A stretch of 64,000 nt of DNA from Dyella mobilis (lineage in GTDB: Bacteria; Pseudomonadota; Gammaproteobacteria; Xanthomonadales; Rhodanobacteraceae), in the NCBI RefSeq assembly GCF_016904945.1, contig NZ_JADIKF010000039.1:558001-622000 (forward strand), given 5' to 3'. Position 1 is the first letter of the stretch, and the number at the start of each line of letters is the position of its first letter. Both the position numbers and the translations under genes were made by a program. The notes under the pieces were generated by a model. It was not told the DNA's origin. It did no database searches and saw nothing but the letters and a program-made list of their open reading frames with translations. Positions 47,089-56,500 of this stretch are shown piece after piece.

Positions 47089-48024
47089 TCACGGCTTGAT
47101 GCTCATGCTGCGTACCGGAATATCGATGCTGCACAGGTCGATCTTGCCGGCCGGCACGGTATAGAACGCATCGTGGCGGTTGCGCTTGGCCTCGATGATG
47201 GCGGCGAAGGTCGGGCTGTCGGTGCGCAGAACCTGAATGCTTTCGCGCTGGGCAGGGGGGATGTCCGCGGCCAGTCGCACCGAGATGATCGGCGTGCGCT
47301 GCGCCGCTGCGGTGTAGAAACCCAAGGCACCCGTACCGCGCGGCAGTCCGGAGAGATAGGGCATGCCTTCGATGACTCTTCCGGCAATCGCCAGGTTGCG
47401 GTCGAGGCCGCGTGGCGCCTGCCCGATCACGGCATACAGCGAGTTGCCGTTGCCGCTGTCCGGTGCGATGTCGCGCGCCACGCCGACCATGCCGTAGCAA
47501 TGTGTCAGCCACTCGCGTCCGCTGGACGGGTCGCGCGCCGCCGGAAAACCTTCGCTGAAACCTACTTGCGGCGCATACACGTCGCCGTCGGGAAGTGCTG
47601 TCCACGGCAGCTTGGGATCAATCGCGCGGGTGTACTCGGGCGGCAGTTTGGCCTTCGCGCTGCCGAGCGGCTTGATCTTGCTTTTGTCCGCGTCGTCATC
47701 GTCGTTGGGATCGCCCCATTGCGTGACGAAATTGTCCTGCACGCGAATGATCGCCAGCCCGTCGAAATAGTGCTCGCGTACCAGGGTGCGGATGTTCTGC
47801 GCATGCAGCGGCGTGAAGTCCGGTGCCAGCTCGATCACCACGCGTCCCTGCGGCAGCTGCATGTACAGCAGATTTGCGGGATCGGGCGTACGCCATTCCT
47901 CGGCCTTGGATTTGGCGATCAGTTCCTTCGCGGTGGGTGTCGACTTGGCCGTATCGGCGGCGGCAGGCAGCGACAACAGGCTGATCGCGATGGCCAAGGC
48001 GGCCGGAAGGTGACGCACGAGCAT
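47089..48024 (-). CDS. exported cyclophilin-type peptidylprolyl isomerase
   Basis: A 311-residue protein with a signal peptide (residues 1-24, SLPAAADT) and a cyclophilin fold: LPQGRVVIELAPDFTPLHAQNIRTLVREHYFDGLAIIRV at the start, FVTQWGDP, and a later RNLAIAGRVIEGMPYLSGLPRG. It should assist folding of envelope proteins in the periplasm. It has insertions relative to the smallest cyclophilins, including an Asp-rich loop near residues 112-118. The MITE-like element begins 16 bases after its stop. Confidence 0.88.
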   Translation of the reverse strand: MLVRHLPAALAIAISLLSLPAAADTAKSTPTAKELIAKSKAEEWRTPDPANLLYMQLPQGRVVIELAPDFTPLHAQNIRTLVREHYFDGLAIIRVQDNFVTQWGDPNDDDDADKSKIKPLGSAKAKLPPEYTRAIDPKLPWTALPDGDVYAPQVGFSEGFPAARDPSSGREWLTHCYGMVGVARDIAPDSGNGNSLYAVIGQAPRGLDRNLAIAGRVIEGMPYLSGLPRGTGALGFYTAAAQRTPIISVRLAADIPPAQRESIQVLRTDSPTFAAIIEAKRNRHDAFYTVPAGKIDLCSIDIPVRSMSIKP

Positions 48025-48417
48025 GGGCTTCCCCTGTCGACAGAATCGGATACGCAAGGTAGCAGACGCCGCCCACGCGTGATCAAGCGCCATGAGCCTC
48101 GTGGCAGTTCTTTCGCGTGCGCTTGCCTGGCGAGGAAAGAGCACGTGTCTGGTTGCAGCGAAGGCGAGTCCCAAATCGCGCAAACGGCTTTCAGTCGGAA
48201 GCAGCACGAAAGCGCAATCGCAAAAACGTACGAAAAGTGTAATATTTTGCGTATATCTTACGTCAGCCTTACGCCGATGGCGGCGTGAAACCCAATCAGC
48301 TTTCTATCTAACTGCTTGAAAAACAGCGGATTGGGTGAGCTTTGGCGGTCGAATCTGTGGAAGGCCAGATAAGTCGGCAAATAACGAAATTTTTATATTT
48401 TGCAGGGACACCAAGCA
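48025..48417. other. divergent promoter region with structured leader of the TonB-dependent receptor
   Basis: This gap separates the cyclophilin and receptor genes. The receptor side is AT-rich. Two hairpins stand out: ACGCCG/CGGCGT at 48272-48287, and ACCCAATC (48291-48298) with GATTGGGT (48330-48337), which encloses a CTG/CAG stem. They lie 80-145 bases before the ATG and could be part of a transcribed leader. No match to a riboswitch class I know. Confidence 0.55.
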
Positions 48418-50856
48418 ATGAAGCAAACCCATCTTTCTCTGGCGATCGCCTTGGCCTGTTGCATGGCCTCCGGGCAGACGTTGGCGCAAACAGCCGTTCA
48501 AGGCGTGAATGGCCAAAGCGAACAGGCGACCCAGCGCGTCGATGCATCCAGCACTTCCAACACCACCACCGCCAACGACACGCGCCGCGTGCAAAACCTG
48601 AGTTCGGTGCAGGTTACCGCGCAATCGCTTTCGCTCGGCGGCGGCTTGATGTCGGTGCAGACGGCACCGAAGGCCGTGTCCACGATCACGCGCGAAGCGA
48701 TCGAGCAGGCCGCGCCGGGCAGCAATTTCACGCAGATGATCGACACCATTCCCGGCGTCAACGCCGCCACCGACGATCCCACCGGCCTGGCCAACGGCCA
48801 CTACAGCATGCGTGGCTATGATTCCTCGGACATCGGCATGACGGTGAACGGTGCGCCGATCACCGATACCGGCAGCTATTCGGTGTATGCCACCGAGTAC
48901 GGCGACTCGGAAAACATGGGCGACATCACCGTGCTGCAAGGCATACCGGATATCGACATGCCCGATTCCGGCGCGAGCGGCGGCCACATCGGCTGGGCGA
49001 CCATCAATCCTTCGCATCAGGCGGGCGTGGACGTCACGCAGACCTTCGGCAGCCGGGATTACCGCCGCAGCTTCGTCCGCCTCAACACCGGCGATACCGG
49101 GCCGGTGCGTTCGTGGTTGTCGTTCTCCGACAATAGCGCGGACAAATGGCGTGGCCGCGGCGACATGAAGGTCACCAAGGTCGACGGCAAATCGTTGTGG
49201 ACGATCAACGACGGCAACACCGTCAGCGCATCGCTGCAATACAGCCGCATCCACAACTACGGCTATGAGACCGTCTCGCGCCAGCAGGTGCAGCAGAATG
49301 GCTATTTCACCGACTACAACACCCGTTGGATTCCCACCGGCGGCCTCACCGGCAATGCGCTGAAAAGCGCGATCAGCAACGACACGTATTACTACGGCCT
49401 GCGCACCAATCCGTTCAAGAGCTACATGTTCAGCATGGATGGCGAGTTCACGCTCAGCGACAACCTGCATCTGGCCGTGATTCCGTATTACTGGTACGGC
49501 GATGGTGGCGGCGGTGGCGCGGGTACCGTGACTGAAAGTCCGTCCGGCCAGAACCGCTACGGTTATACGAACCAGGACATCAACGGCGACGGCAAGGTCG
49601 TGAACAACGCGCAGGGCGTGGTGTATTCGTATAACGCGGCTACCACGTACCGTCCCGGCGTCATCTTTACCTTCAATCAGGATTTCGGCTTGGACAACAG
49701 CCTGGAATATGGCGTGTGGTACGAGCGTTCGCGCAAGACCCAGGTCAGTTCCTACGGCAAGGTGGATGGCCTTACCGGTGATCCGCTCGATTTCTGGGCG
49801 AACGCCGATTTCGTGCAGTATCCCAGCGGCAATCCGATGCTGTATTACCGCGAATACACCAACACCGAGATCCGAAAGGGATTTGCCACCGACAATTGGA
49901 CGCCGAACGACCAGTGGACCTTCACTGCGGGGCTGAGCTACCTGTGGGCCAATCGTTCCGGGTTCGTGTACGACTATCCGGGTTCCACCTCCGGCTCGCT
50001 ATCCAAGCAGCAGAGCACCACCACCATCGACAACAGCTGGCACCAGTTCCTGCCGGCAGCGGGGGTGAAATTCCAGCTCGACGAAAAGAATCAGTTCTTT
50101 CTCGGCAGCGGCAAGACCTTCCGCGTGCCCAGCAATACGGTGGCCCTGCTCAACGCGTTGGCCGGGCAGGATATGAAAGCGCCGGAAACGTCGTGGAACA
50201 CGGATCTCGGCTATCGCTATTTCGGCGACACGATTTCCGCCAGCGCGGATATCTACAACAGCAACTACAACAACAAGCAGGAAAGCGCGTACGACGAGGC
50301 AACCAACCAGACGTATTACAGCGCGCTGCGCCGCATGCACATGCGTGGCTTCAATGGCGAGGCAAGCTACAAGTTCGCGCCGAACTGGACGGCGTATGCG
50401 TCTTACACCTACACCCAGGCAAAAGTGGTTGGGCCGATCGATGCCGGCGGCAATGGCATTTACCCCACCGATGGCAAGATGATGCCCGATACGCCCCAAA
50501 ACATGGGCAACCTGAGCCTCAGCTACAAAGGCGAACATGCCTGGGCAACGTTGCGCGCAAGGGTCGCCGGTTCGCTGTACAGCGATTACCTCAATACCGA
50601 CGGCGTCGGCGGGTTCACCACGTTCAGCTTCAATGCCGGCTATGACTTCGGCGATCTGGGATGGCTGAAGAAGACCTTCGTCAAGCTCAATATCAGCAAT
50701 CTCACCGACAAGCGGGCCTTCAACTACGTCAGCTCGGCGCCGCCGCTGGCGCAGGCCGGCGCCAAGCAGTATCCGGGCCTGTATGGCGGTACGCCGTACT
50801 TCGGCTTGTTGGCGCCGCGTACCTACGTGGTGACGTTCGGAGCTTCCATTTTCTGA
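48418..50856 (+). CDS. TonB-dependent outer membrane receptor
   Basis: An 812-residue receptor with a signal peptide (residues 1-24, ending LAQ), a TonB-box-like region near VQVTAQSL, a plug domain (AVSTITREAIEQAAPGSNFTQMIDTIPGVN... NGHYSMRGYDSSDIGMTVNGAPI) and a 22-strand barrel ending in Phe. The N-terminus is low-complexity Ser/Thr/Gln. Ligand is not readable; siderophores, haem-type compounds or sugars are family possibilities. No sigma/anti-sigma pair adjoins it. A strong terminator follows. Confidence 0.93.
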   Translation: MKQTHLSLAIALACCMASGQTLAQTAVQGVNGQSEQATQRVDASSTSNTTTANDTRRVQNLSSVQVTAQSLSLGGGLMSVQTAPKAVSTITREAIEQAAPGSNFTQMIDTIPGVNAATDDPTGLANGHYSMRGYDSSDIGMTVNGAPITDTGSYSVYATEYGDSENMGDITVLQGIPDIDMPDSGASGGHIGWATINPSHQAGVDVTQTFGSRDYRRSFVRLNTGDTGPVRSWLSFSDNSADKWRGRGDMKVTKVDGKSLWTINDGNTVSASLQYSRIHNYGYETVSRQQVQQNGYFTDYNTRWIPTGGLTGNALKSAISNDTYYYGLRTNPFKSYMFSMDGEFTLSDNLHLAVIPYYWYGDGGGGGAGTVTESPSGQNRYGYTNQDINGDGKVVNNAQGVVYSYNAATTYRPGVIFTFNQDFGLDNSLEYGVWYERSRKTQVSSYGKVDGLTGDPLDFWANADFVQYPSGNPMLYYREYTNTEIRKGFATDNWTPNDQWTFTAGLSYLWANRSGFVYDYPGSTSGSLSKQQSTTTIDNSWHQFLPAAGVKFQLDEKNQFFLGSGKTFRVPSNTVALLNALAGQDMKAPETSWNTDLGYRYFGDTISASADIYNSNYNNKQESAYDEATNQTYYSALRRMHMRGFNGEASYKFAPNWTAYASYTYTQAKVVGPIDAGGNGIYPTDGKMMPDTPQNMGNLSLSYKGEHAWATLRARVAGSLYSDYLNTDGVGGFTTFSFNAGYDFGDLGWLKKTFVKLNISNLTDKRAFNYVSSAPPLAQAGAKQYPGLYGGTPYFGLLAPRTYVVTFGASIF

Positions 50857-50879
50857 TGCGCCGATGGCGTTTCGCTGCG

Positions 50880-50909
50880 CCGGCGCTTGGAAGGGCGCCG
50901 GTTTTTTTT
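50880..50909 (+). terminator. rho-independent terminator
   Basis: CCGGCGC (50880-50886) pairs with GCGCCGG (50895-50901), directly followed by eight T. It ends the TonB-dependent receptor gene. Confidence 0.93.
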
Positions 50910-51049
50910 CGTGAAGGCATCGGTGTGCGTGCCGGGTGCTTTGCGCATCCTCGGCGACCTTACGCCTGATTGAATGAAAAACCGCCGCAGCAGGCTGGCT
51001 GCTGCGGCCGCATTGCGCGTTTAGCAAAGATGCTGTGTGCAGCAGAATC

Positions 51050-51448
51050 TCAGCGATTGTCGGCGGCTGCGCATTGGTCGTTAGGGCAACCAAAGTCGAC
51101 TTCGGCACCGCGTCCGACTACCAGCGAGACATTGGATTGCTTGTCGACCGTTTTGCCGTCTTTTTCGAGAGTGACGATGTAATCGCCCGCGGGCAGCGGA
51201 TCGATCGTATAGCGGCCCTTGGCATTTGCCTTGGCATGACGATGAAGTCCTGTCGCACCGTTTTGTGCAACGACGGTCTCGCCGGCGGGTGCCTGGCCGA
51301 AGATGTGAGACGTAGTCGATTGCGCGCCTGCGGTGGTGGGCAAGGAGGCCGCGATGATGCCAAGGACAGCTGTCGCAGCGCTGCCGCAAATCAAGGAGCG
51401 CAGGCCGCGGTTGCGATGATGGGTCGTGAAATACTGAGTGATGTTCAT
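51050..51448 (-). CDS. exported carboxypeptidase-regulatory-like domain protein
   Basis: A 132-residue protein with an unusually long N-terminus, a signal peptide (about 18-42, ending AGAQS) and one beta-sandwich domain of the carboxypeptidase regulatory type: HIFGQAPAGETVVAQNGATG, KGRYTIDPLPAGDYIVTLEKDG. This is the extension found at the start of Oar-type TonB-dependent receptors, but here the protein stops after it (CPNDQCAAADNR). It may be a stand-alone envelope protein or the remnant of a receptor gene. It converges with the receptor gene upstream on the map. Confidence 0.75.
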   Translation of the reverse strand: MNITQYFTTHHRNRGLRSLICGSAATAVLGIIAASLPTTAGAQSTTSHIFGQAPAGETVVAQNGATGLHRHAKANAKGRYTIDPLPAGDYIVTLEKDGKTVDKQSNVSLVVGRGAEVDFGCPNDQCAAADNR

Positions 51449-51842
51449 GGAACTCCCTGTTCTATCAGTGATATTTCAGACGAATTGCACGGCAAGCTAA
51501 ACGGCCGAAAGTCGGCCGCAAGTAGGTGCAATAGTGGTGTTTTGCAGGAGCGCCGGTTTGGGCTTCCTTCCATCGGCTGCTCACACTTTTACTCTCCCTG
51601 TACGTTGGGCGCAGACGTCCAAGCGTGTTTTGGCCCGTCCCCTCGGGCATGAAGGAGCACCTGGCGGGCGCTCCACGGCAATCTGTACGCCATCTGCAGG
51701 CAGGCGTCAAATGCCCCAGGCCTGTCTTACGCGAGCCTAACGTTTAGCGCTTGCGGCAGGCGATCGAGAAGCCTGGCGCTTCTCATTCATAAAAAGAGCC
51801 GGAACGGCAAATTTGCCGTTCCAGCTACGTGGTGCTTTCGCA
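51449..51842. other. intergenic region with hairpins
   Basis: About 390 bases with no convincing gene. It holds GGCCGA-AAG-TCGGCC (51503-51517) and, close to the Trp-rich gene stop, a perfect palindrome at 51801-51822 that acts as its terminator. The rest should carry the promoter of the regulatory-like domain protein gene. Confidence 0.6.
51787..51825 (-). terminator. rho-independent terminator
   Basis: On the minus strand GGAACGGCAA pairs with TTGCCGTTCC (perfect 22-base palindrome at 51801-51822), followed by GGCTCTTTTTAT. It ends the Trp-rich exported protein gene, 21 bases after its stop. Confidence 0.87.
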
Positions 51843-53003
51843 TCAACCGCCGTTGTCGCGATGATCGTCGCGCTTCGGAGGCTGGCCTCGCTCCGCGGGA
51901 TGTGCCGGCGGTGCAGCGTGCGCTGGCGCGGCACGCGGCGGAGGCGCCGCAGGGTGTTCCATCTGCGGGGCGGCAGAGCGGTAGGGCTGCTGGGCCGGTG
52001 GCGCGCGCATGGGCTGCATGGGTTGTTCTCGCGGTTCGGGGCGCGCCGGTTCCGGGCGCGGTTCGGCACGCGGTTGTGGCGCGTATTGCATCGGCCGTTC
52101 GTTCTCGCTGCCTGGGCGCGGTGCAGCATTCGGATGCGGTGCATAACCGGCCGAAGGCAATGCACGATTCTCAGGTTGCGGACGGTTGGGCAGATTGGCC
52201 GGGTGCTGCTCGGCGGCGGCCGGCACCGGCCTGCCTGCGCCGCGCGCGGCCATCACGCCCGGCCCGCTGAAAGCAGCCGGTTTGGAGGTGGCGGCAATCG
52301 ACGGATTGCCGTGATTGACCGACGCACGCAGTGATTGGTTCTGCGCCGCCATCGCCACGTGTTGCTGTTGCGCGGCAACCGGTGGTGTGTGCTGCTGGTG
52401 CGCAAAAGCCGCTTCTTCCGGCGTCGGCCGTGCGACAACGCCGCCATTGCCGCCGTTGTAGCTCACGTGATTGATGGTCACGTTATTCACCACCGTCTGG
52501 TTGTACACGTTCGTTACGTGTACGCCGCCGAACGAGTTGACGGAACGGTTGTAGTAGAACCCGCCCGGCCCCCAGCGACCGCCGGCATAGCCTTCACCGC
52601 TATAGCCGTATCCGTAATTGATGCCGCCGTAGAAACCGACGTGCGTGCCCCAGTAGCCTTCGTGGAACAGGTACACGCCGTCGCTCCAGCCCCAATAGCC
52701 GGGTGTCCAGAGCGCGCCGACGAACGGCGCCATCACCCACGTGCCAGGCACCCAGTAGTAACCGCCGTCGCCCCACGCCCAGTAACCAGGCGTCCAGATG
52801 TAACCGACATCAGGCATTGGCGGCTGCACGTAGACCGGTAGAGGCGGTGGAGCGAGAGTGATGGAGATACCGATGCCGATGGCGTCGGCCTGGGATGGGG
52901 TGGGCCACAAGGCGAGCGTTGCGCCGCCGAATACGCCGGCCACACCCAAGGCCAGGGCGCAGCAGCGCGTCAACGTATTGCGCGTATGAGCATGTCGTTT
53001 CAT
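51843..53003 (-). CDS. exported YXWGXW/Trp-Pro-Gly-Tyr-Trp repeat protein
   Basis: A 386-residue protein. After a signal peptide (ending SQADA near residue 40) come repeated aromatic motifs such as IWTPGYWAWGDGGYYW and LWTPGYWGWSDG (about 68-120), the pattern of the YXWGXW repeat family. Then follow a Tyr/Gly-rich block, an Asn/Val-rich strand region, and a long Pro/Ala/Gln/Arg-rich tail (about 250-386) that looks disordered. It is presumed envelope-associated; function unknown. It is divergent from the autotransporter gene with about 560 bases between. Confidence 0.82.
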   Translation of the reverse strand: MKRHAHTRNTLTRCCALALGVAGVFGGATLALWPTPSQADAIGIGISITLAPPPLPVYVQPPMPDVGYIWTPGYWAWGDGGYYWVPGTWVMAPFVGALWTPGYWGWSDGVYLFHEGYWGTHVGFYGGINYGYGYSGEGYAGGRWGPGGFYYNRSVNSFGGVHVTNVYNQTVVNNVTINHVSYNGGNGGVVARPTPEEAAFAHQQHTPPVAAQQQHVAMAAQNQSLRASVNHGNPSIAATSKPAAFSGPGVMAARGAGRPVPAAAEQHPANLPNRPQPENRALPSAGYAPHPNAAPRPGSENERPMQYAPQPRAEPRPEPARPEPREQPMQPMRAPPAQQPYRSAAPQMEHPAAPPPRAAPAHAAPPAHPAERGQPPKRDDHRDNGG

Positions 53004-53559
53004 GACGTTCCTCGCTGACGGGTCGTACGTCTGGACGCTAACGCACTTCATGCAACGGGAAGCTGAGCGGCATGCATGCACGATGAGAAAATGTTTTGCC
53101 GCACCGGTTGGTTACACACCTTCTGAACATCCAAGCGGCTGTCTTCGTTGATGTATTGGCGAAACTAAATCCGCGATGACCACCGATCAAACGACAATGG
53201 TCCCTGTCGCAAGACTTACGTTTGGACGTCTCTCGCACATCCCATGCGCGCGCCGCGATTCGTTTGCCGGCAATCGTCGTGCGTGGAGGTAGGTGTTTCC
53301 ATTTTGTGAACGTCATACGTCATAAGACGTCGACGGGCGACGTGCGCGATGAATGAATCCCGATGCCGCTACTGGGAAACGGCATTCAGGAGACTCGACC
53401 ACTGGCTGATCTGGATTCGATCCGGATCGCGCCGGCACGCGCGCACTTGGCAACGTCAACGACTGGGCCGACGACTTCGGCATGGAACGGAGGCTTCTGG
53501 GGGCCTCCGGCAACACGTTTCGTTCAGTGGCAAGACGCCACAGGGGAGAGGTAAGCAAA
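53004..53559. other. long intergenic region upstream of the autotransporter
   Basis: 556 bases between two divergent envelope genes. A tandem ACGTCAT-ACGTCAT (53310-53323) is followed by AAGACGTC, a possible regulator site. Short open frames such as 53363-53554 run up to the autotransporter start, but they lack a ribosome binding site and I do not call them. Confidence 0.55.
53310..53323. promoter_or_regulatory. tandem ACGTCAT motif
   Basis: Two exact adjacent ACGTCAT heptamers, followed after three bases by GACGTC, lie about 237 bases upstream of the autotransporter start. Directly repeated half-sites suggest a regulator site, but no regulator is identified. Confidence 0.4.
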
Positions 53560-56500
53560 ATGAGTCGTATCTCGTGCGCACGTTCCGTATTGGCATTGGC
53601 TTGTATCCTGGCGCTCACGCAAGGCGCCCATGCGCAGACGCAGTCACAACCCACCACCATTCCGCTGGATGTGATCAACGAATCCGGCGGTGGCCAGAGC
53701 GCCGACCGACTCGGCATCTACATCGGCGTCAACGGCGCCGCACCTGAAGAATACATATTCGATACGGGCTCCACGGCCTTCAACATCGACGTGGGTTCGG
53801 GCAATGCAGGGCAGCCGTGGTTTCCGATCGTGCCGGGCGTTGCGATCACGCCTACCGTGCCGGCGCTCAATCTTTACGGCAATGGCACGTACGGCAATCT
53901 CGGCGCGAATACCACCGTCGCCAGCATCCAGTTTTACAACTCGTCGTCCAATGCGGTGGCCGCCAGCTTTGCGAACGGACAGGGGGTTCCGGTGCTGATC
54001 AACCAGGGTGCCGTCGCCACCGCCGGCAGCCTGGGCGGCGACCAGGCTGGCGCACAAGTGGGTTATTACCTGCCCACTTACGGTTACAGTTTTACCTTTG
54101 CCGAAATCGCGAAGTACAACCTCAATACGCAAGGCGAAGTGCCCATCTACCTGGATGCCACCTGGCAGCAGAATCTCAACCAGGGCATTGGTCCTGAAGA
54201 TGGAGGCACCTTCAAGCTGTTCGGCATTTTTGGCGCCGGCGAATTCGGCAGCAACAGCGTTCTCGGCAACCTCACCACCAGCGGCTATATCGTTGCCGCC
54301 AACGCCGAGCTGGGCGGCCCGCAGAACTGCAGCGCGTGCGGTCACGTCATTTTGAATCTCACGCCGGCCTTGCGCGCACAATTCCTGAGCCTGGTGCCTT
54401 GGAACGGCGGGTCGCAAAGCACGTTCCCGTTGTCCGGCGCCCCGGTGTCGGCGAACCAGTTCGACCTGGCTTTTGCCTATACGCTCAATGGCGGCAAATA
54501 CAGCGCCACCCTGCAAACGTTGCTCGATTCGGGCACGCCTTCGATCTATCTCAACGATGCCGGCTTGCTGGCGAGTGAGACAGCCGCCGGCCACGTCGAT
54601 CAATACGGCAATGAAGTACCCGGTGTAACGCTTACCATGACCGGCAGCGCACCCGGTGCGCAACCGACGTCGATCATCACGGGCAACGACAGCGCCGGCG
54701 ACGTCAGCAATGTCGTTACGCCGGGCAATACGGTTTTTCCGAATGGCCAGCAGAGCAATCCCGATACCAGTCCCGGCCAGGCGCTCTACGGGATTTCGTT
54801 CTTCCTCAACAACTCGGTGATGTACGACCTGCAGAATCAGCTGACCGGATACTCGCCGTTCTTCGTTTCGATCAACCCGATCTCTACCTCGGGCAACGGC
54901 TACACGATCTCTGCCGCGACGCCGCCGCAGGGCATCGCCGGAGTCATTTCCGGCAGCGGTCCGTTGATCGTGGCATCGGGTGGCATGGCGCAGCTCACCG
55001 GTGCGAATACTTACACCGGCGCAACCACCATTGCGCAGGGCGGCTGGCTGGGTATCGCCGGTGCCGGCACGATCGCCGATTCGTCCAGTGTGCAGGCCAA
55101 CGGTACGTTGGATATTTCGCGCTCGTCGGGCCCCGCGCTGATTCAATCGCTTTCCGGTGCGGGCAATGTGGCATTGGGCGGCAACACGCTCGAACTGACC
55201 AACGCCTCCGGTACGTTTGCAGGCGTGCTGGCCGATGGTGGATTGGTCGGCGGCACCGGCGGCAGCCTGGTGATTGCTCAGGGTGTGGAAACCCTCACCG
55301 GTAACAACACCTTCACCGGCAGTACCGGCATCAGCCCTAACGCTGCGTTGGTACTCAACGGATCGCTCGCGGGCAGCGTGCTCGATGCCGGTGCGCTGGC
55401 AGGCAATGGCACTATCGGCGGCGGTGCGGTGGTGACGGGAACCATCGCGCCGGGCAATGGAGCGGGTACTTATCAGACGCTGACCGTAGCGGGCAATTAC
55501 CTGCAGAACGCGGGCGCCGCGTATCTGGCTCAAATCAATCTGCAGCAGCCCAGCGTATCCAGCCAGATCGTGGTGGATGGCAAAGCGACGCTGGCAGCCG
55601 GTGCGACGATCGGCATCCTGCCCACGGCGGGGCAGTTGTTCACCAAGGGAGCCCGCTACACCTTGCTCACCGCGGACCAGGGGCTGACGGGTACGTATAC
55701 GCTCGCAGGCAACGCGTCATTGAGCGCGGTGCTGGCGATCACGCCTACCTACGATGCGGATCACTTCTACCTCGACGTGACCCAGCAGCAATCGCTGGCC
55801 AGCGTGGGACTGACTCGCAACCAGGTGGCCACGCTCGCCGCGATCCAGGGACTGGCTGCATCCAGCGTACCGTTCACTACCGTTGCCAATCTGCAGAGCG
55901 ACGCGCAGATCCGTGCCGCAGCCGACCAGCTGTCGGGTGAGATCCACGCCACGGCGCAGAATGTTTTCCTGGAGGACAGCCGCTTCGTGCGCGATGCCGT
56001 GACCGCACGCCTTCGGCAGGCCGGGCCGGATGGCCAGAATCTCGATGAAACCTCCGGCCAGACCGCAAAGACCCAGGCGAACGGCGTGGCGTGGTGGGGA
56101 CAATTCATCGGTTCGTGGGGACACCACGACAGCAACGGCAACGATGCTTCGATGGCGCACACACTGGGCGGTTTCCTGGTTGGCGCCGATCTGGCCGCTG
56201 GCGCAAGCAGTCGCGTCGGTGTGGTGACCGGCTACACGCAGACCTCGGTCGACGTCAATCAGCGTGCTTCCAATGCAACCAGCAACGATGTGCACGTGGG
56301 CGTCTACGCCGGCACGCAGCTGGACGCCTGGCAACTGAGCGCGGGCGCAGCGTATACGCAGCATTCGCTGACTACCAACCGCTCGATCTTCCTGCCCGGC
56401 GAAGACGGCCACCTGCGCGACAACGGCGATGCCGGCGTGGCGCAGGTCTTCGGTGAAGCGGATTACCGCTACCAGTTCAGGGCCTTCGTGCTGGAACCGT

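Noticed and set aside
53038..53316. 92-residue minus-strand frame upstream of the Trp-rich gene
   Set aside because: Would need a start without ribosome binding site; Arg/Lys/Cys composition is not protein-like for this genome.
53363..53554. 63-residue frame just before the autotransporter
   Set aside because: Possible leader peptide, but no ribosome binding site and no recognisable sequence; also a competing frame at 53349. Left in the intergenic note.
53644..55533. 629-residue open frame on the minus strand
   Set aside because: It is antisense to the autotransporter passenger. Repetitive Arg/Gly/Ala sequence and no ribosome binding site.
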